From a virus: DNA of 64,000 nt. Location of the stretch: IMG/VR virus record IMGVR_UViG_3300048837_000975, positions 61,691-125,690 of that record; one strand, given 5' to 3'. Below the pieces are notes generated by a model that saw only the letters and a program-made list of their open reading frames with translations, made no database searches and was not told where the DNA came from. Shown in pieces: positions 7,866 through 16,545 of this stretch. The position numbers and the translations under genes were made by a program. Position 1 is the first letter of the stretch; each line of letters opens with the position of its first letter.

Positions 7866-8687
7866 ATGGCTTACACTTCTCTTCGCGGTGGACTCGGCGC
7901 TGGCTGTCAGGGGGTGACCCTTGCTGAACCGTCTCCGGTCTGCTGGGACAAGCCCGGCTTCACGGACTGCATGAACGAGCAGCTTCGTAAGGCTCAGGCC
8001 AACTGCAACAACGTTTGGAAGACGCAAGGTTATTGCAGCTACGACAACTGCGTTCAGCAGTATCGGCGCATGTACCAGAAGTCCAATTGCAGCAACATCT
8101 ACTGTGATGTTGGGCCAGCAAAGCCGACCGAGACGAAGTGTTACACCAGCGCGCAGTGCCCATCTGGTCTGATCTGTCAGGGAGCAGGAAGCTTCTCGCA
8201 AGGAATCTGCGTCGCCAAGGTTCTGCCTTCGGTCACCACGTCTGCTCAGAATGCTGTTGCGCAGATGCAGGTCTCGGACGCGAGCAAGTATCCGTGGATG
8301 GTGAAGTCTGCGGCTACCCTCGAGCTTCAGAAGAGAATCAACGCCGCTGGGTTGGACCGCTGGAAGAAGGGTCTAACGAAGGGCTACTGTAAGATCGAAG
8401 AGGACGGAAAGCTTGCCGCTGGCACTTGTGGCGCCGGTCGAGCTAATGGCATTCCGATGCCGACTTCGTGTAAAGAGTACGCGACGGATTGTCGAGGAAC
8501 TTTCGTTGGCGACGCGAAACCTGCGGTTGTTGCGCCTCGCCCCACGTCTGTTCCTGTATATGTGCCTACTCCTGCTCCGGTTGACGTGCCCGCCTACGTG
8601 GCTCCGGAGCCCGTGTACAAAAACAAGGCGCTTCTCTTTGGTATCATCAGCGGAATCGTTGGCGCGGTTCTGAAAACGGGAATGTAA
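7866..8687 (+). CDS. Cysteine-rich protein with C-terminal hydrophobic segment, 273 aa
   Basis: ATG 7866 follows the previous stop by 1 base. Residues about 14-120 contain many Cys, enough for a disulphide-knotted domain; a 'CYTSAQCPSGLICQG' stretch resembles Dickkopf/EB-type Cys-rich repeats. A Pro-rich linker precedes a C-terminal segment ('LLFGIISGIVGAVL'). Disulphides imply an oxidising place such as a virion exterior or periplasm (inference). Confidence 0.7.
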   Translation: MAYTSLRGGLGAGCQGVTLAEPSPVCWDKPGFTDCMNEQLRKAQANCNNVWKTQGYCSYDNCVQQYRRMYQKSNCSNIYCDVGPAKPTETKCYTSAQCPSGLICQGAGSFSQGICVAKVLPSVTTSAQNAVAQMQVSDASKYPWMVKSAATLELQKRINAAGLDRWKKGLTKGYCKIEEDGKLAAGTCGAGRANGIPMPTSCKEYATDCRGTFVGDAKPAVVAPRPTSVPVYVPTPAPVDVPAYVAPEPVYKNKALLFGIISGIVGAVLKTGM

Positions 8688-9475
8688 TGGCTACTCACAC
8701 TATCAAAGCTGGCGATACGCCCTGGTCTCTCGCGGTGAAGTACGTTGGAAACGGAAACCGCTGGAAGGAACTCTGTTCGTCGAATCCGCAGCTTCCGAAG
8801 CACGCGACGTATGGGTGCGTGTTTACGGTTGGTAAGGTGATTGAGCTTCCGCAGTCCTGGGTTCCTGACTCTCCTGTTCAGCAGGATCTGCCGACGGCTC
8901 CGACCACCTACATTACGGTTCCGCAGCAGATCAATATTCCAGGATTTGGGCCGGTATCCGTTCCTCAGATTCCTGGGCTGACGGCTCCGACGGCTACTCC
9001 AGCTCCAGCGACTGCTCCTTCGGTTACGTCCGCTCCGAAGCCTGGTCTGATGGTTCCGGTGACTGCTCAGGTGAAGCCGGGTCTCATTCCTGGGTTGCCC
9101 GCGCAGGTAGCTGGCGTCGACACGTCGTACCTTCTGATTGGTGCCGCTGGCTTGCTCGCGATTGGCGCCGCCGTGGTGTTGACCGGCAAGAAGAAGCCGG
9201 CCATGTCGCAGAACCCGCGCAAGCTCACCAAAGAGCAGCTGTCGGCGTTCAAGCGGTGGGACCGTGCGTCCAAGGCGTGGTACGGAGCGATCAACGCCAA
9301 GAGGAAGCCCGAGGTGATCTCGGTCCTCGCCAAGAAGGAGATGGCGGCTCGAGACAAGATGCGAAATGCTGGTGTACAAGAGCAGTACATCCACAGCATC
9401 GAGACTCGCAATATGAAGCTGCGACCGAAGCGCAAAGCTGCGCCCAAGTCTAAGCGGCGTGGTGGTCGACGATGA
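8687..9475 (+). CDS. LysM-domain protein with membrane segment, 262 aa
   Basis: Residues 3-57 form a LysM-like domain ('TIKAGDTPWSLA' ... 'VGKVIELP') that should bind peptidoglycan or chitin. A Pro/Thr-rich linker follows, then one transmembrane segment around residues 145-165, then about 90 strongly basic residues. LysM on one side and a basic, possibly DNA-facing tail on the other would suit a protein spanning a viral membrane (inference). Overlaps both neighbours (TAATG, ATGA). Confidence 0.8.
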   Translation: MATHTIKAGDTPWSLAVKYVGNGNRWKELCSSNPQLPKHATYGCVFTVGKVIELPQSWVPDSPVQQDLPTAPTTYITVPQQINIPGFGPVSVPQIPGLTAPTATPAPATAPSVTSAPKPGLMVPVTAQVKPGLIPGLPAQVAGVDTSYLLIGAAGLLAIGAAVVLTGKKKPAMSQNPRKLTKEQLSAFKRWDRASKAWYGAINAKRKPEVISVLAKKEMAARDKMRNAGVQEQYIHSIETRNMKLRPKRKAAPKSKRRGGRR

Positions 9476-9954
9476 GCGGTCTATTCAGAAACCAGCGAAT
9501 AACGCGAGAGTCGTGCGGATCCTGCTCCGGTATGGGCGAGGTGACGCAGGATGATCTTGCACGCTGGCAGGCCGGTGACTTCTCATGGGCGGACTGGGCC
9601 TGGTGCAAGGCGTCCCCGAAGGCTCTGCTTGTCCTGGTGCCGCTGATCGGTCCGGCGCTTGGAGTTGCCTCGCTCTTTGGCGCTGGGCGCATTCCAATGC
9701 ACAAGAACGTTCCGCTTGTCGCCGTTCAGGCGGCGTCGGTGTGGCCGTGCTTGTCCGAGGAGGCTCAGCGAGCAGCGAACAAGAAGGCAGAGGAGTACAC
9801 CACCGGCTCTCCGTCTTCGACGCCTACTAACGTACCTGAGACATCTGTTATCCCTGAGGTGTCCAAGGAAACCAAGAAGCAAATTGGACTTTTGACTGTA
9901 GCTGCTGTATTTATCGGTCTGACTATTCTGTCGAAACGTAAGAACAGAAAGTAA
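9472..9954 (+). CDS. Protein with Cys motif and C-terminal anchor, 160 aa
   Basis: Near the N-terminus 'CGSCSGMG' resembles half of a DnaJ-type zinc motif, but the second half is missing. There is a hydrophobic stretch near residues 50-68 and a C-terminal anchor with basic tail (SKRKNRK). Function unknown. Confidence 0.68.
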   Translation: MSGLFRNQRITRESCGSCSGMGEVTQDDLARWQAGDFSWADWAWCKASPKALLVLVPLIGPALGVASLFGAGRIPMHKNVPLVAVQAASVWPCLSEEAQRAANKKAEEYTTGSPSSTPTNVPETSVIPEVSKETKKQIGLLTVAAVFIGLTILSKRKNRK

Positions 9955-9957
9955 CTC

Positions 9958-11106
9958 ATGGCTAGAGACCTGATCATATCCTGCTTCGCTCGTGCGGGGC
10001 AGAGTCAGCTGAACGCGGCTGGGCTCAAGATGATGCGCCCGGAAGACGTGTTTCCGATCAACAAGCTGACTAACTCTGTTGATGTGATCGCCATCGAGAA
10101 GGGGATGGCTGGGCACGTGCGCTCGCCGTCCGGAACCTTCTGCGACGCTGGTGACGTTTGGGGAGGGTTCTGCTTTGATCAGCTTGCGGAGAAGCTGCGA
10201 GCGTCAGGTGGCGGCTCTATCCTCCGCGGAGCCATCCTTCAGAAGGGTCTCAATCCGGCCGACTATGAGGGTGGTCGAATCGCATTGATCGCCTTCAGCG
10301 CCGGTCACACGATGGCCCGCCACATTCTGAATAGCGCAGACGCAGAGAAGATCGATACTGTGATCTCTCTGGACGGCATTGCTTTCTCAAAGGTCAACGG
10401 AAACCTGATTGACGATCAGGGCTGGATGAACTTCGCGCGTCGCGCGTGCGGCATTGACCGAATGGGCGCAAACCGGAATCCGTATCTCGGTCCGATGATG
10501 GTTGTTGCGCACACGCGCATAGCTCCTGCTAGCGCTGCTGTTGCGGCAACCTACCAGTCGTCTGAGAGGATCTTCTGGAGGCTCACCGAGGACTACATGA
10601 AGAAGCTGGCCTCTGTTCCTCGCTCCTTTGTGGAGCAGATGGGCAAAGCTCAGCAAGAGATCATGGCTCGCGTGACTCGGTCGCTCGACACGCTTCCGTG
10701 GCCACTCACGATCAACTGCGCTGGCAGCAAAACGTTCTCTCGTGCATCAGCGACGCCTAGCCGAACAGGCTATCTTGGTAACCTGTGGGATCTAGAGTGG
10801 TCTGGTACGCAGGGAGCCGATCACTGCTTCGTTGCCTATGTTGCGCAGCGCGTGATCATGGAGTCGTACCTAATTCCTCGATGGAACTCGAACGACGTTG
10901 CTGTCGCCGGGCTCGGATCTGACGCTCTCACGAACGGATCTGTTACGTTTCAGTCTCCTTCCTACGCGAACCGTGGTGGAGGAGTTGTCAATCCTGGGTC
11001 TCTAGGACCAGCGAACTATTCGGTTCCCACATTGGCGCTAGGTGCTCTTGCGGCATATGGCGGATACTGGCTCGGCAAGCGTTGGTATTCAAAGAAGCGA
11101 AAGTAA
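9958..11106 (+). CDS. Putative alpha/beta-hydrolase with C-terminal anchor, 382 aa
   Basis: The motif 'IAFSAGHTMARH' at about residues 104-115 resembles a nucleophile elbow (F-S-A-G), with beta-strand-like sequence before it and 'DTVISLDGIAF' after. A later 'GADHCFVAY' could supply the His. The C-terminus is a membrane segment with tail KKRK and is preceded by 'AGLGSD'. An esterase or lipase active on host envelope components would fit an entry role, but the full triad is not proven. Confidence 0.6.
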   Translation: MARDLIISCFARAGQSQLNAAGLKMMRPEDVFPINKLTNSVDVIAIEKGMAGHVRSPSGTFCDAGDVWGGFCFDQLAEKLRASGGGSILRGAILQKGLNPADYEGGRIALIAFSAGHTMARHILNSADAEKIDTVISLDGIAFSKVNGNLIDDQGWMNFARRACGIDRMGANRNPYLGPMMVVAHTRIAPASAAVAATYQSSERIFWRLTEDYMKKLASVPRSFVEQMGKAQQEIMARVTRSLDTLPWPLTINCAGSKTFSRASATPSRTGYLGNLWDLEWSGTQGADHCFVAYVAQRVIMESYLIPRWNSNDVAVAGLGSDALTNGSVTFQSPSYANRGGGVVNPGSLGPANYSVPTLALGALAAYGGYWLGKRWYSKKRK

Positions 11107-11113
11107 ACTCATC

Positions 11114-11500
11114 ATGCGCAGAATTTACACTTCAGTTGCGAACTTTCGCGCTCCGTACAACAACGTTGAGTTCGCCGGCCTTGGCGACGCTCCGACGTGG
11201 CCGAAGGGACGAACGTACTGGGACACGGCCAACTTTATGGCCACTCAGGACGATGGGTATTTCCAGAACAATAGCCTTTTTGGGCTTGGTTTGACCGACG
11301 TTCAGCGAGCAAACATCGAAGCTGCTCGCAAAGCCTCGTCAGAGGCGGCGTCCAAGGCGGGAGCTATCGCCGCCAGAGCCGAAGCTGTCGCTCGCGGTCT
11401 GGTTCCTCCGCCGTCTAGCCTTACGTCCTACCTGTGGCCGGTCGCTATCGGCGCGGCTATCATTGGTGCGGCTGTCGCCTATCGTAAGTTCAAGAGCTAA
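11114..11500 (+). CDS. Ala-rich-module protein with C-terminal anchor, 128 aa
   Basis: ATG 11114 is 7 bases after the previous stop. It contains 'AGLG' and 'GLGLTD', then one copy of the 'IEAARKASSEAASKAGA' helix module also seen at 5201-6223 and 15467-15856, then a C-terminal hydrophobic segment. A perfect inverted repeat AAGAGCT-A-AGCTCTT surrounds the stop codon (11491-11505 region). Confidence 0.7.
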   Translation: MRRIYTSVANFRAPYNNVEFAGLGDAPTWPKGRTYWDTANFMATQDDGYFQNNSLFGLGLTDVQRANIEAARKASSEAASKAGAIAARAEAVARGLVPPPSSLTSYLWPVAIGAAIIGAAVAYRKFKS

Positions 11501-11510
11501 GCTCTTCAAT

Positions 11511-11539
11511 TTGCTCGAGGTTGAAAACCGGTGTACTCT
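11511..11539 (+). promoter_or_regulatory. Sigma70-like promoter
   Basis: TTGCTC and TACTCT with 17 bp between. The -10 ends 11 bases before ATG 11551. The same -10 (TACTCT) recurs at 26684-26689 and nearly at 15440-15445. Confidence 0.45.
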
Positions 11540-11550
11540 ACTGTGAGTAC

Positions 11551-12381
11551 ATGAGCGCACTAATCTCACTTGCGGCCAAGTACACGTCCGCGAACCCGTT
11601 TCCGGTTGGCGACTTTGCCAAACCAGACGTGCGCTGGGCTGTGCTGTGGGCCAAATACCTATCCGCGAAAGCCGTTGTGGACCAGCTGGACAAGACCGGC
11701 TACTCAAAGACCAACGCAACAACGGCTAGTCAGAAGCTGACGACGTTCGCTGAGCAGAATGCTAACAGCTGGATTCCGGAGTCGGTTTCGAGGCTCATCT
11801 CAACCACGGTTAAGACTCCGATCTCTTCTAGAGATCTGCGCGATCTGATTCTGAATCAGTTCTTTGCGGCAGCCGAAGCGATGCGGCTGCATGAGATTGA
11901 TCGAGCATCGAAGCTGATCGCTCAGGGTATCATGTCGAACGACGAGCTAATCCGAGATTTCTCGGCTCGCCTTCGCATCTTCTCTGTCATTGAAGATCTG
12001 AACAAGAAGAAGGCCCTTGAGAGCATCAAGGGAGTCTATTCTCCTGTGCCGCTTGGCGAACCGATCACGATCGGAATCAGCGCTGCCGTGCTGGCTGTCG
12101 TGCTGGCTTTGATCGTTGTTGCTGGCATCGTCGCGTGCATCGTTATGATGTACGAGATTGAGCGAAAGAATCAGTTTGCTCGAGAGCAGTGCCGAATCAA
12201 CCCGAACAGTCTGGCTTGTGTGCAGGCTGTTAAGGAACTTTCCTCGGTATCAAAAGGGATCACCGAGATGGGTGGGGATATTCTGAAGTATGTGCTGATT
12301 GGTGGAGCGATCTACCTTGGAGCAAACATGCTTCTAGCAAAGGCTCAGGGCGCCGCCATCAGTAGGGCTATTCGACGATGA
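11551..12381 (+). CDS. Membrane protein, 276 aa
   Basis: Soluble helical N-terminal 170 residues, a strong transmembrane segment around residues 178-200 ('AVLAVVLALIVVAGIVACIV'), a short loop with two Cys, and a second hydrophobic stretch near the C-terminus. ATG 11551 is chosen because it lies just after the promoter. No family recognised. Confidence 0.72.
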   Translation: MSALISLAAKYTSANPFPVGDFAKPDVRWAVLWAKYLSAKAVVDQLDKTGYSKTNATTASQKLTTFAEQNANSWIPESVSRLISTTVKTPISSRDLRDLILNQFFAAAEAMRLHEIDRASKLIAQGIMSNDELIRDFSARLRIFSVIEDLNKKKALESIKGVYSPVPLGEPITIGISAAVLAVVLALIVVAGIVACIVMMYEIERKNQFAREQCRINPNSLACVQAVKELSSVSKGITEMGGDILKYVLIGGAIYLGANMLLAKAQGAAISRAIRR

Positions 12382-12698
12382 AATACTCTAAGTGGAAGCC
12401 GTCAGTTGGTGGGTACGACGTTTTCGAGGAGCGCGGAGGGCAGTCCGTTGACCTTGGTAACGACCTGCCTGTGCCCAACCTCACAGGAGGAAGCCCTATC
12501 GGCGTTTCCAGCGTGGAAGCTGGAAGACGAGCGACCGGTCGCCATGTGAAGGTTGGAACCTCGCCGATGCCGCAGGGAATGATTTTGGCAACCAGATCTG
12601 GTCAGCTCGGGTTCCTTCCGGAGATTCCTGGCGGGACGAGCGGGCTCTGGATGCTCTTAGCTGGGCTTGGTTTCGGTTGGTTGCTTTGGCGCAAGTGA
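12378..12698 (+). CDS. Small C-terminally anchored protein, 106 aa
   Basis: ATGA overlap with the gene before. Gly/Pro-rich body, then 'LLAGLGFGWLLWRK' at the very end. Typical of this cluster: soluble head, single hydrophobic tail, basic end. Confidence 0.7.
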   Translation: MKYSKWKPSVGGYDVFEERGGQSVDLGNDLPVPNLTGGSPIGVSSVEAGRRATGRHVKVGTSPMPQGMILATRSGQLGFLPEIPGGTSGLWMLLAGLGFGWLLWRK

Positions 12699-12708
12699 AG
12701 AGGTAGCC

Positions 12709-13161
12709 GTGGAATCTCACGAAAAAGCAATTCTTACTACGTTGCTCAACGAAGTTATGGAACTCCGTCGAGAGATTCAATCTATGCAGGTTGAGGATTC
12801 TCGGCGGTTCGATCTGATCACCGGCAGAATAGCTTCGCTCGAAGTCGACGGAAGTTCCGCTCGAACCGTTCGTCACCTAGAGTCGCTGGACAACGCGTTC
12901 GCGCAGCACGTCGAGGATGAGATTGAGTGGCAAGGGCGCGTCGGAGAGAGGCTGCTTGAGATCGACAGAAAGCAGGATGAGTTTCAATCGAACTTCATTG
13001 GCTCACTGCAGGAGATGAATGTTCTCACTCGCGATCTTGGTAACACGCGCGCAGAGATCATTAGTCGAGGTCAGGTTCACGGTCTGAAGGCCGGCGCTCT
13101 GGTATCCTTCGTTGTCAGTGTCGTTGTTGGTGTAATCAACGCGTTTGGTTTCGGGAACTAA
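12709..13161 (+). CDS. Coiled-coil protein with C-terminal anchor, 150 aa
   Basis: GTG 12709 is preceded by AGAGG at good spacing, so it is preferred to an earlier in-frame start inside the previous gene. Residues about 5-120 are heptad-rich and highly charged (long coiled coil); the end is a hydrophobic segment 'LVSFVVSVVVGVI'. This is the architecture of a spanin- or spike-stalk-like protein, but no family can be assigned. Confidence 0.7.
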   Translation: MESHEKAILTTLLNEVMELRREIQSMQVEDSRRFDLITGRIASLEVDGSSARTVRHLESLDNAFAQHVEDEIEWQGRVGERLLEIDRKQDEFQSNFIGSLQEMNVLTRDLGNTRAEIISRGQVHGLKAGALVSFVVSVVVGVINAFGFGN

Positions 13162-13166
13162 AGGCT

Positions 13167-13715
13167 ATGCGCAGAACGGAAGTTGATGCAAAGGCTCTCC
13201 GTGAGACCTTTATGGATCGTCCTGCTAAGCGAAAGACCAAGCTCAAGTGGTCTTGGCCCAAGCAGATGATTGAGGCTGGCTCCTGCGAAGCTGTGATGTA
13301 TACGTCCGACAAGTGGCGCGACGAGGGCGACTATCAGGACTATAAGCACGTCGCGGAGGGTCCGCAGACGCTCTACGTAAAGAAAGGTTTCCTAGCGGAC
13401 CACGCTGGTAAAGAGATCGTTCTTTGTGGACCAGTCGTCGAGATCGTTACGGACATGCCCGACACGATCGCGATGCTCGCTCCGATTCTTGGAGTTCAGT
13501 GCCGCCTCTATGATGAGGATGAGGGCGGCGAGGCGTACCTGCCCAATGGAAACAAGAACCTGTATCAGGTTGACATCAAAGGAGCGAAGCTTGGCGCGGC
13601 GAAACACCCTGAGACCGGCGAGACGTTTCTCGTCGTTTACACAGAGAACGAGGGTGTACTCTGCATGATCACTGGCACCAAGCTCGACGTTCTCAAAGAC
13701 GGAATCGTAGGCTAA
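13167..13715 (+). CDS. Hypothetical soluble protein, 182 aa
   Basis: Mixed alpha/beta sequence with no membrane segment, unlike its neighbours. The stop overlaps the next ATG by one base. No motif recognised. Its place inside the cluster suggests a particle component or assembly factor. Confidence 0.7.
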   Translation: MRRTEVDAKALRETFMDRPAKRKTKLKWSWPKQMIEAGSCEAVMYTSDKWRDEGDYQDYKHVAEGPQTLYVKKGFLADHAGKEIVLCGPVVEIVTDMPDTIAMLAPILGVQCRLYDEDEGGEAYLPNGNKNLYQVDIKGAKLGAAKHPETGETFLVVYTENEGVLCMITGTKLDVLKDGIVG

Positions 13716-14710
13716 TGTACTATTCGCTTTCTGGAACAACCACCGTGAATCAGTATGCCAAGGATGTTGGCATTACTGATGATCTGGTTCGCGCGTGGGA
13801 GGACAAGAAGGCAGCGTTCGTTAGCAAAGCAAGATCCGATATCGAGCAGTTTGCTGCAAACGCAGAGCAGCTGATCGCCAAGAAGAGCAAGTTCGCGAAC
13901 GAACTTCTTTCGATGGATGCCGACAGTCCAGCTGGAAGGGCTGTCATTTCTACTCTCAAGGCTGTTGCGGACGGGAAGCTTCGCGCTTCTGAGGTCGAAC
14001 AGATCGCTGGTGGAGCCGCAGCTTCAGCGGGTGTGATTTGTGGGCCAGGAGCTCCCGCTTGTGCGGCTGCGTTCGCTACAGTTGCCAGCTTCACGGCCGG
14101 ATCCATTCACAGGTGGGTCACCGGTGAGTACAAGAAGGCTCGGCGCGAGGAAAAGAAGGCGGAGAGTTTCTGTCGAGAAACAAAGGTAGCTTGGCAGTCC
14201 GCGATCGACGGCCTCTCGTCCGCATACTATCGACTTCTGAGCCCGTACATCGGCAACAAGGCGTTCTTGAGCAGGGCGGATGCGGAAAGGCATCTGATCA
14301 ACGCTGGAGCCGTTCCTCCTCCAGAATACTGCACAGTTCCGTGTAGCACATGGGGAAACCCGAGTTGCGTCAAGCCAGAGACTGCAAGAGCGAAGGCTTC
14401 CGATCTTACTCGTAAGTCATCGAACACTGTTGAGTCAACTAAGGTTGCGTACGAGGCGGTGATCAAATCGTATGCAGATCTGTCTCTGGCATACCAGATC
14501 AAGTCCAGGGTTGAGGAGGCAGCAAGGTTCGCTCAGCAGTCTGCCGCAGCAAAGTCAGAGGATGACACAAAGAGAGCCGCGTACGAGGCCAAGATGCGCG
14601 CAGCTCAAGCTGAAGTAACCAAGCAGCGTACTCGTAACTTCACAATAGCGGTTGTGTCCGTCTCTGCGCTGGCCGCTGCTGCGATTGTAGTTCTTGCTCC
14701 ACGCAGGTGA
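13715..14710 (+). CDS. C-terminally anchored helical protein, 331 aa
   Basis: Long helical protein with a hydrophobic Ala/Cys-rich stretch around residues 95-130 and a clear C-terminal transmembrane segment ('AVVSVSALAAAAIVVLA') ending PRR. Two Cys near residue 205 lie in 'CTVPCSTWGNPSC'. Function unknown. Confidence 0.72.
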   Translation: MYYSLSGTTTVNQYAKDVGITDDLVRAWEDKKAAFVSKARSDIEQFAANAEQLIAKKSKFANELLSMDADSPAGRAVISTLKAVADGKLRASEVEQIAGGAAASAGVICGPGAPACAAAFATVASFTAGSIHRWVTGEYKKARREEKKAESFCRETKVAWQSAIDGLSSAYYRLLSPYIGNKAFLSRADAERHLINAGAVPPPEYCTVPCSTWGNPSCVKPETARAKASDLTRKSSNTVESTKVAYEAVIKSYADLSLAYQIKSRVEEAARFAQQSAAAKSEDDTKRAAYEAKMRAAQAEVTKQRTRNFTIAVVSVSALAAAAIVVLAPRR

Positions 14711-14715
14711 TCCAA

Positions 14716-15420
14716 ATGTCGGACGGACTAGGTAAACTGAGAATCAAGAGCCCGATCAAGATCAGCACAAAGGGCGGTCTTAAGGTCGGGGTGCAATCGC
14801 CTGTTCAGGTTGATAAGGGAACGAAGCCACTGGAGATCGTTAGTGGCGTAGCTAAAGCGATAATCAGCCCGGTCACGGCTCCCGTAAAGGCCGTAAACCA
14901 GTTGCTGGACAAGGTTCAGGATCAAAAACCAGCAGATCCTTTTGGTGGAATGTGCTGGACAGCAATAGCAGTTTGGTACTCGGACTTTGCCAAGTCGGCG
15001 ACTGCAACTGAGCGGGCATTTGTTCTGGCCAAAGGCAGATCCGCAACGGCTAGCGAGCTCGCACAGATGAGAAAGATCGCCAACCGTGTCCCGGTTGAGC
15101 ACTATAGATTCCTGAGATCCAAGAAGGACAGAAGAAACGATAAGGTATCCAGCACATGCGACAAAACAACCGACGATCTCTTCAAGGCTGATGTCCAGCG
15201 AAGAGAGTCCGAGATCGTGTCGGCGTTGTCGCGTGAAGCTGCGGCTAAGCCGGTGACAAAGAGTCCTGCTCAGCCGACGATAGCTCCCCAGATCGAAAGA
15301 TATGTCGCTCCTCAGGTCTTGGTCGAAGCGGTGTCGTCCGCTCCGGCCAGGATTGCTATATCTGTTGCGGTTGTCGGCGTTGCCGCGATGATTGCATACC
15401 GCATTGCTAGCAAATCTTGA
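14716..15420 (+). CDS. C-terminally anchored protein, 234 aa
   Basis: Starts 'MSDGLGKLRIK'; an alternative GTG three codons earlier overlaps the previous stop (GTGA). Lys-rich N-terminus, a Cys around residue 80 and another near 150, and a C-terminal segment 'AISVAVVGVAAMIAY' with tail RIASKS. No family recognised. Confidence 0.7.
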   Translation: MSDGLGKLRIKSPIKISTKGGLKVGVQSPVQVDKGTKPLEIVSGVAKAIISPVTAPVKAVNQLLDKVQDQKPADPFGGMCWTAIAVWYSDFAKSATATERAFVLAKGRSATASELAQMRKIANRVPVEHYRFLRSKKDRRNDKVSSTCDKTTDDLFKADVQRRESEIVSALSREAAAKPVTKSPAQPTIAPQIERYVAPQVLVEAVSSAPARIAISVAVVGVAAMIAYRIASKS

Positions 15421-15445
15421 CCGAACTTCTCATGTGTGAGACTCT
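15417..15445 (+). promoter_or_regulatory. Sigma70-like promoter
   Basis: TTGACC and GACTCT with 17 bp between. The -35 overlaps the preceding stop codon. An AAGGGG ribosome site lies downstream before ATG 15467. Confidence 0.45.
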
Positions 15446-15466
15446 ACTGGTTAAGGGGAAACAACT

Positions 15467-15856
15467 ATGTTCAGTGGACTAGGCGCTACAGCTCAGGCAT
15501 CGTTGAGCTTCAACGCGAGCAGCTCTGGCGGAACTTCCACCAAGAGCACATCTTCTTCTGGAGGGGTAAATCCTTTCCAGATCATTCAGAAGGTACAGAG
15601 CGATTTCGCCGCCGCGCAGAGGAAGGCGGCAATCGAAGCCTCGCGCAAGGCGTCGTCTGAAGCTGCGTCCAAAGCCGGAGCAATCGCGGCACAGATCGAG
15701 GCTGCAGCAAAGCGTACCGCGGCTGAGCGCTCGCTACTTACGTCTAGTGTCACCGCTCCGACCGCTCCCGCGTCAGGAGTCTCGACTGGGCTTCTTGTCG
15801 CTGGCGCTGCTGTTGTTGCTGCTGGCGTTGTTGGATATCTAGTTCTGAGAAAGTAA
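15467..15856 (+). CDS. Ala-rich-module protein with C-terminal anchor, 129 aa
   Basis: Begins 'MFSGLGATAQ', followed by a Ser/Gly-rich stretch, one copy of the 'AAIEASRKASSEAASKAG' module and a C-terminal hydrophobic segment ending LRK. It is a close relative of 11114-11500 in layout and module, probably by duplication. Confidence 0.72.
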   Translation: MFSGLGATAQASLSFNASSSGGTSTKSTSSSGGVNPFQIIQKVQSDFAAAQRKAAIEASRKASSEAASKAGAIAAQIEAAAKRTAAERSLLTSSVTAPTAPASGVSTGLLVAGAAVVAAGVVGYLVLRK

Positions 15857-15859
15857 CAC

Positions 15860-16540
15860 GTGCCGACACCCTGCGGGAAAGCGTCGTACCAGATTCTGCC
15901 CAACTACCTTGTTGAGGTAAACGGGAAGGTTCCGACTTCTGACGGAATGCGCTCGAAGCTCGAGAAGCTTTGGAAAATGTATGGTCGCGAGGTCGCGGCC
16001 GCTTGCTCCAAGCACGGCATTCCTAAAGCGTGGTTCATGGGAATCATGCTGAAGGAGTCCGGTGGAGATGCGAACGCCTGTAGCCAGTGCAACGCACAGC
16101 TGTGTCCAGCCCTGTATAAGCACGGACTGTGCGCCACGCAGAAGTGTTGCGCATACGGTCTGATGCAGTTTATTGACAGCACAGCTCGCGACTACGGGAC
16201 AACTGGCCCGGCGTTGCTAGGAAACGCTAGCCTGGCGATCGAGATTGCTGCTAGGTTTATTGCAGACAAGCGTTCCGAATATGGAAACGATCTCGTAAAG
16301 ATCGCCGCAAGCTACAACTGTGGAAGCCCAAAGTGTACCGGAGAGGGAACCTTTGGGTACTGCGGACAGAACGACTACTCGATGGGCGTTTTGACCGCAT
16401 CAAATACCTTCCAGCTGATGGGGCTCGGATCTGACTTCAGCTTGAGCCTGGAGCCAATCTTCTGGTATGGCGCCGCCTTGGGCGCCTATCTCGCCTGGCG
16501 CAAAATGCGCAAAGCGCAGCGCCTTCCGGTACCGGTGTAA
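15860..16540 (+). CDS. Lytic transglycosylase (SLT domain) with C-terminal anchor, 226 aa
   Basis: GTG start 3 bases after the previous stop. SLT/goose-lysozyme-like motifs: catalytic Glu in 'MLKESGGD', then 'YGLMQFI' and 'AASYNCGS'. It should cleave the MurNAc-GlcNAc bond in peptidoglycan. Several extra Cys (around 'ACSQCNAQLC') may form disulphides or bind metal. The last 19 residues (from 'GAYLAWRK' to 'LPVPV') are shared with the next gene. Probably opens the cell wall during entry. Confidence 0.88.
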   Translation: MPTPCGKASYQILPNYLVEVNGKVPTSDGMRSKLEKLWKMYGREVAAACSKHGIPKAWFMGIMLKESGGDANACSQCNAQLCPALYKHGLCATQKCCAYGLMQFIDSTARDYGTTGPALLGNASLAIEIAARFIADKRSEYGNDLVKIAASYNCGSPKCTGEGTFGYCGQNDYSMGVLTASNTFQLMGLGSDFSLSLEPIFWYGAALGAYLAWRKMRKAQRLPVPV

Positions 16541-16545
16541 CTTAG

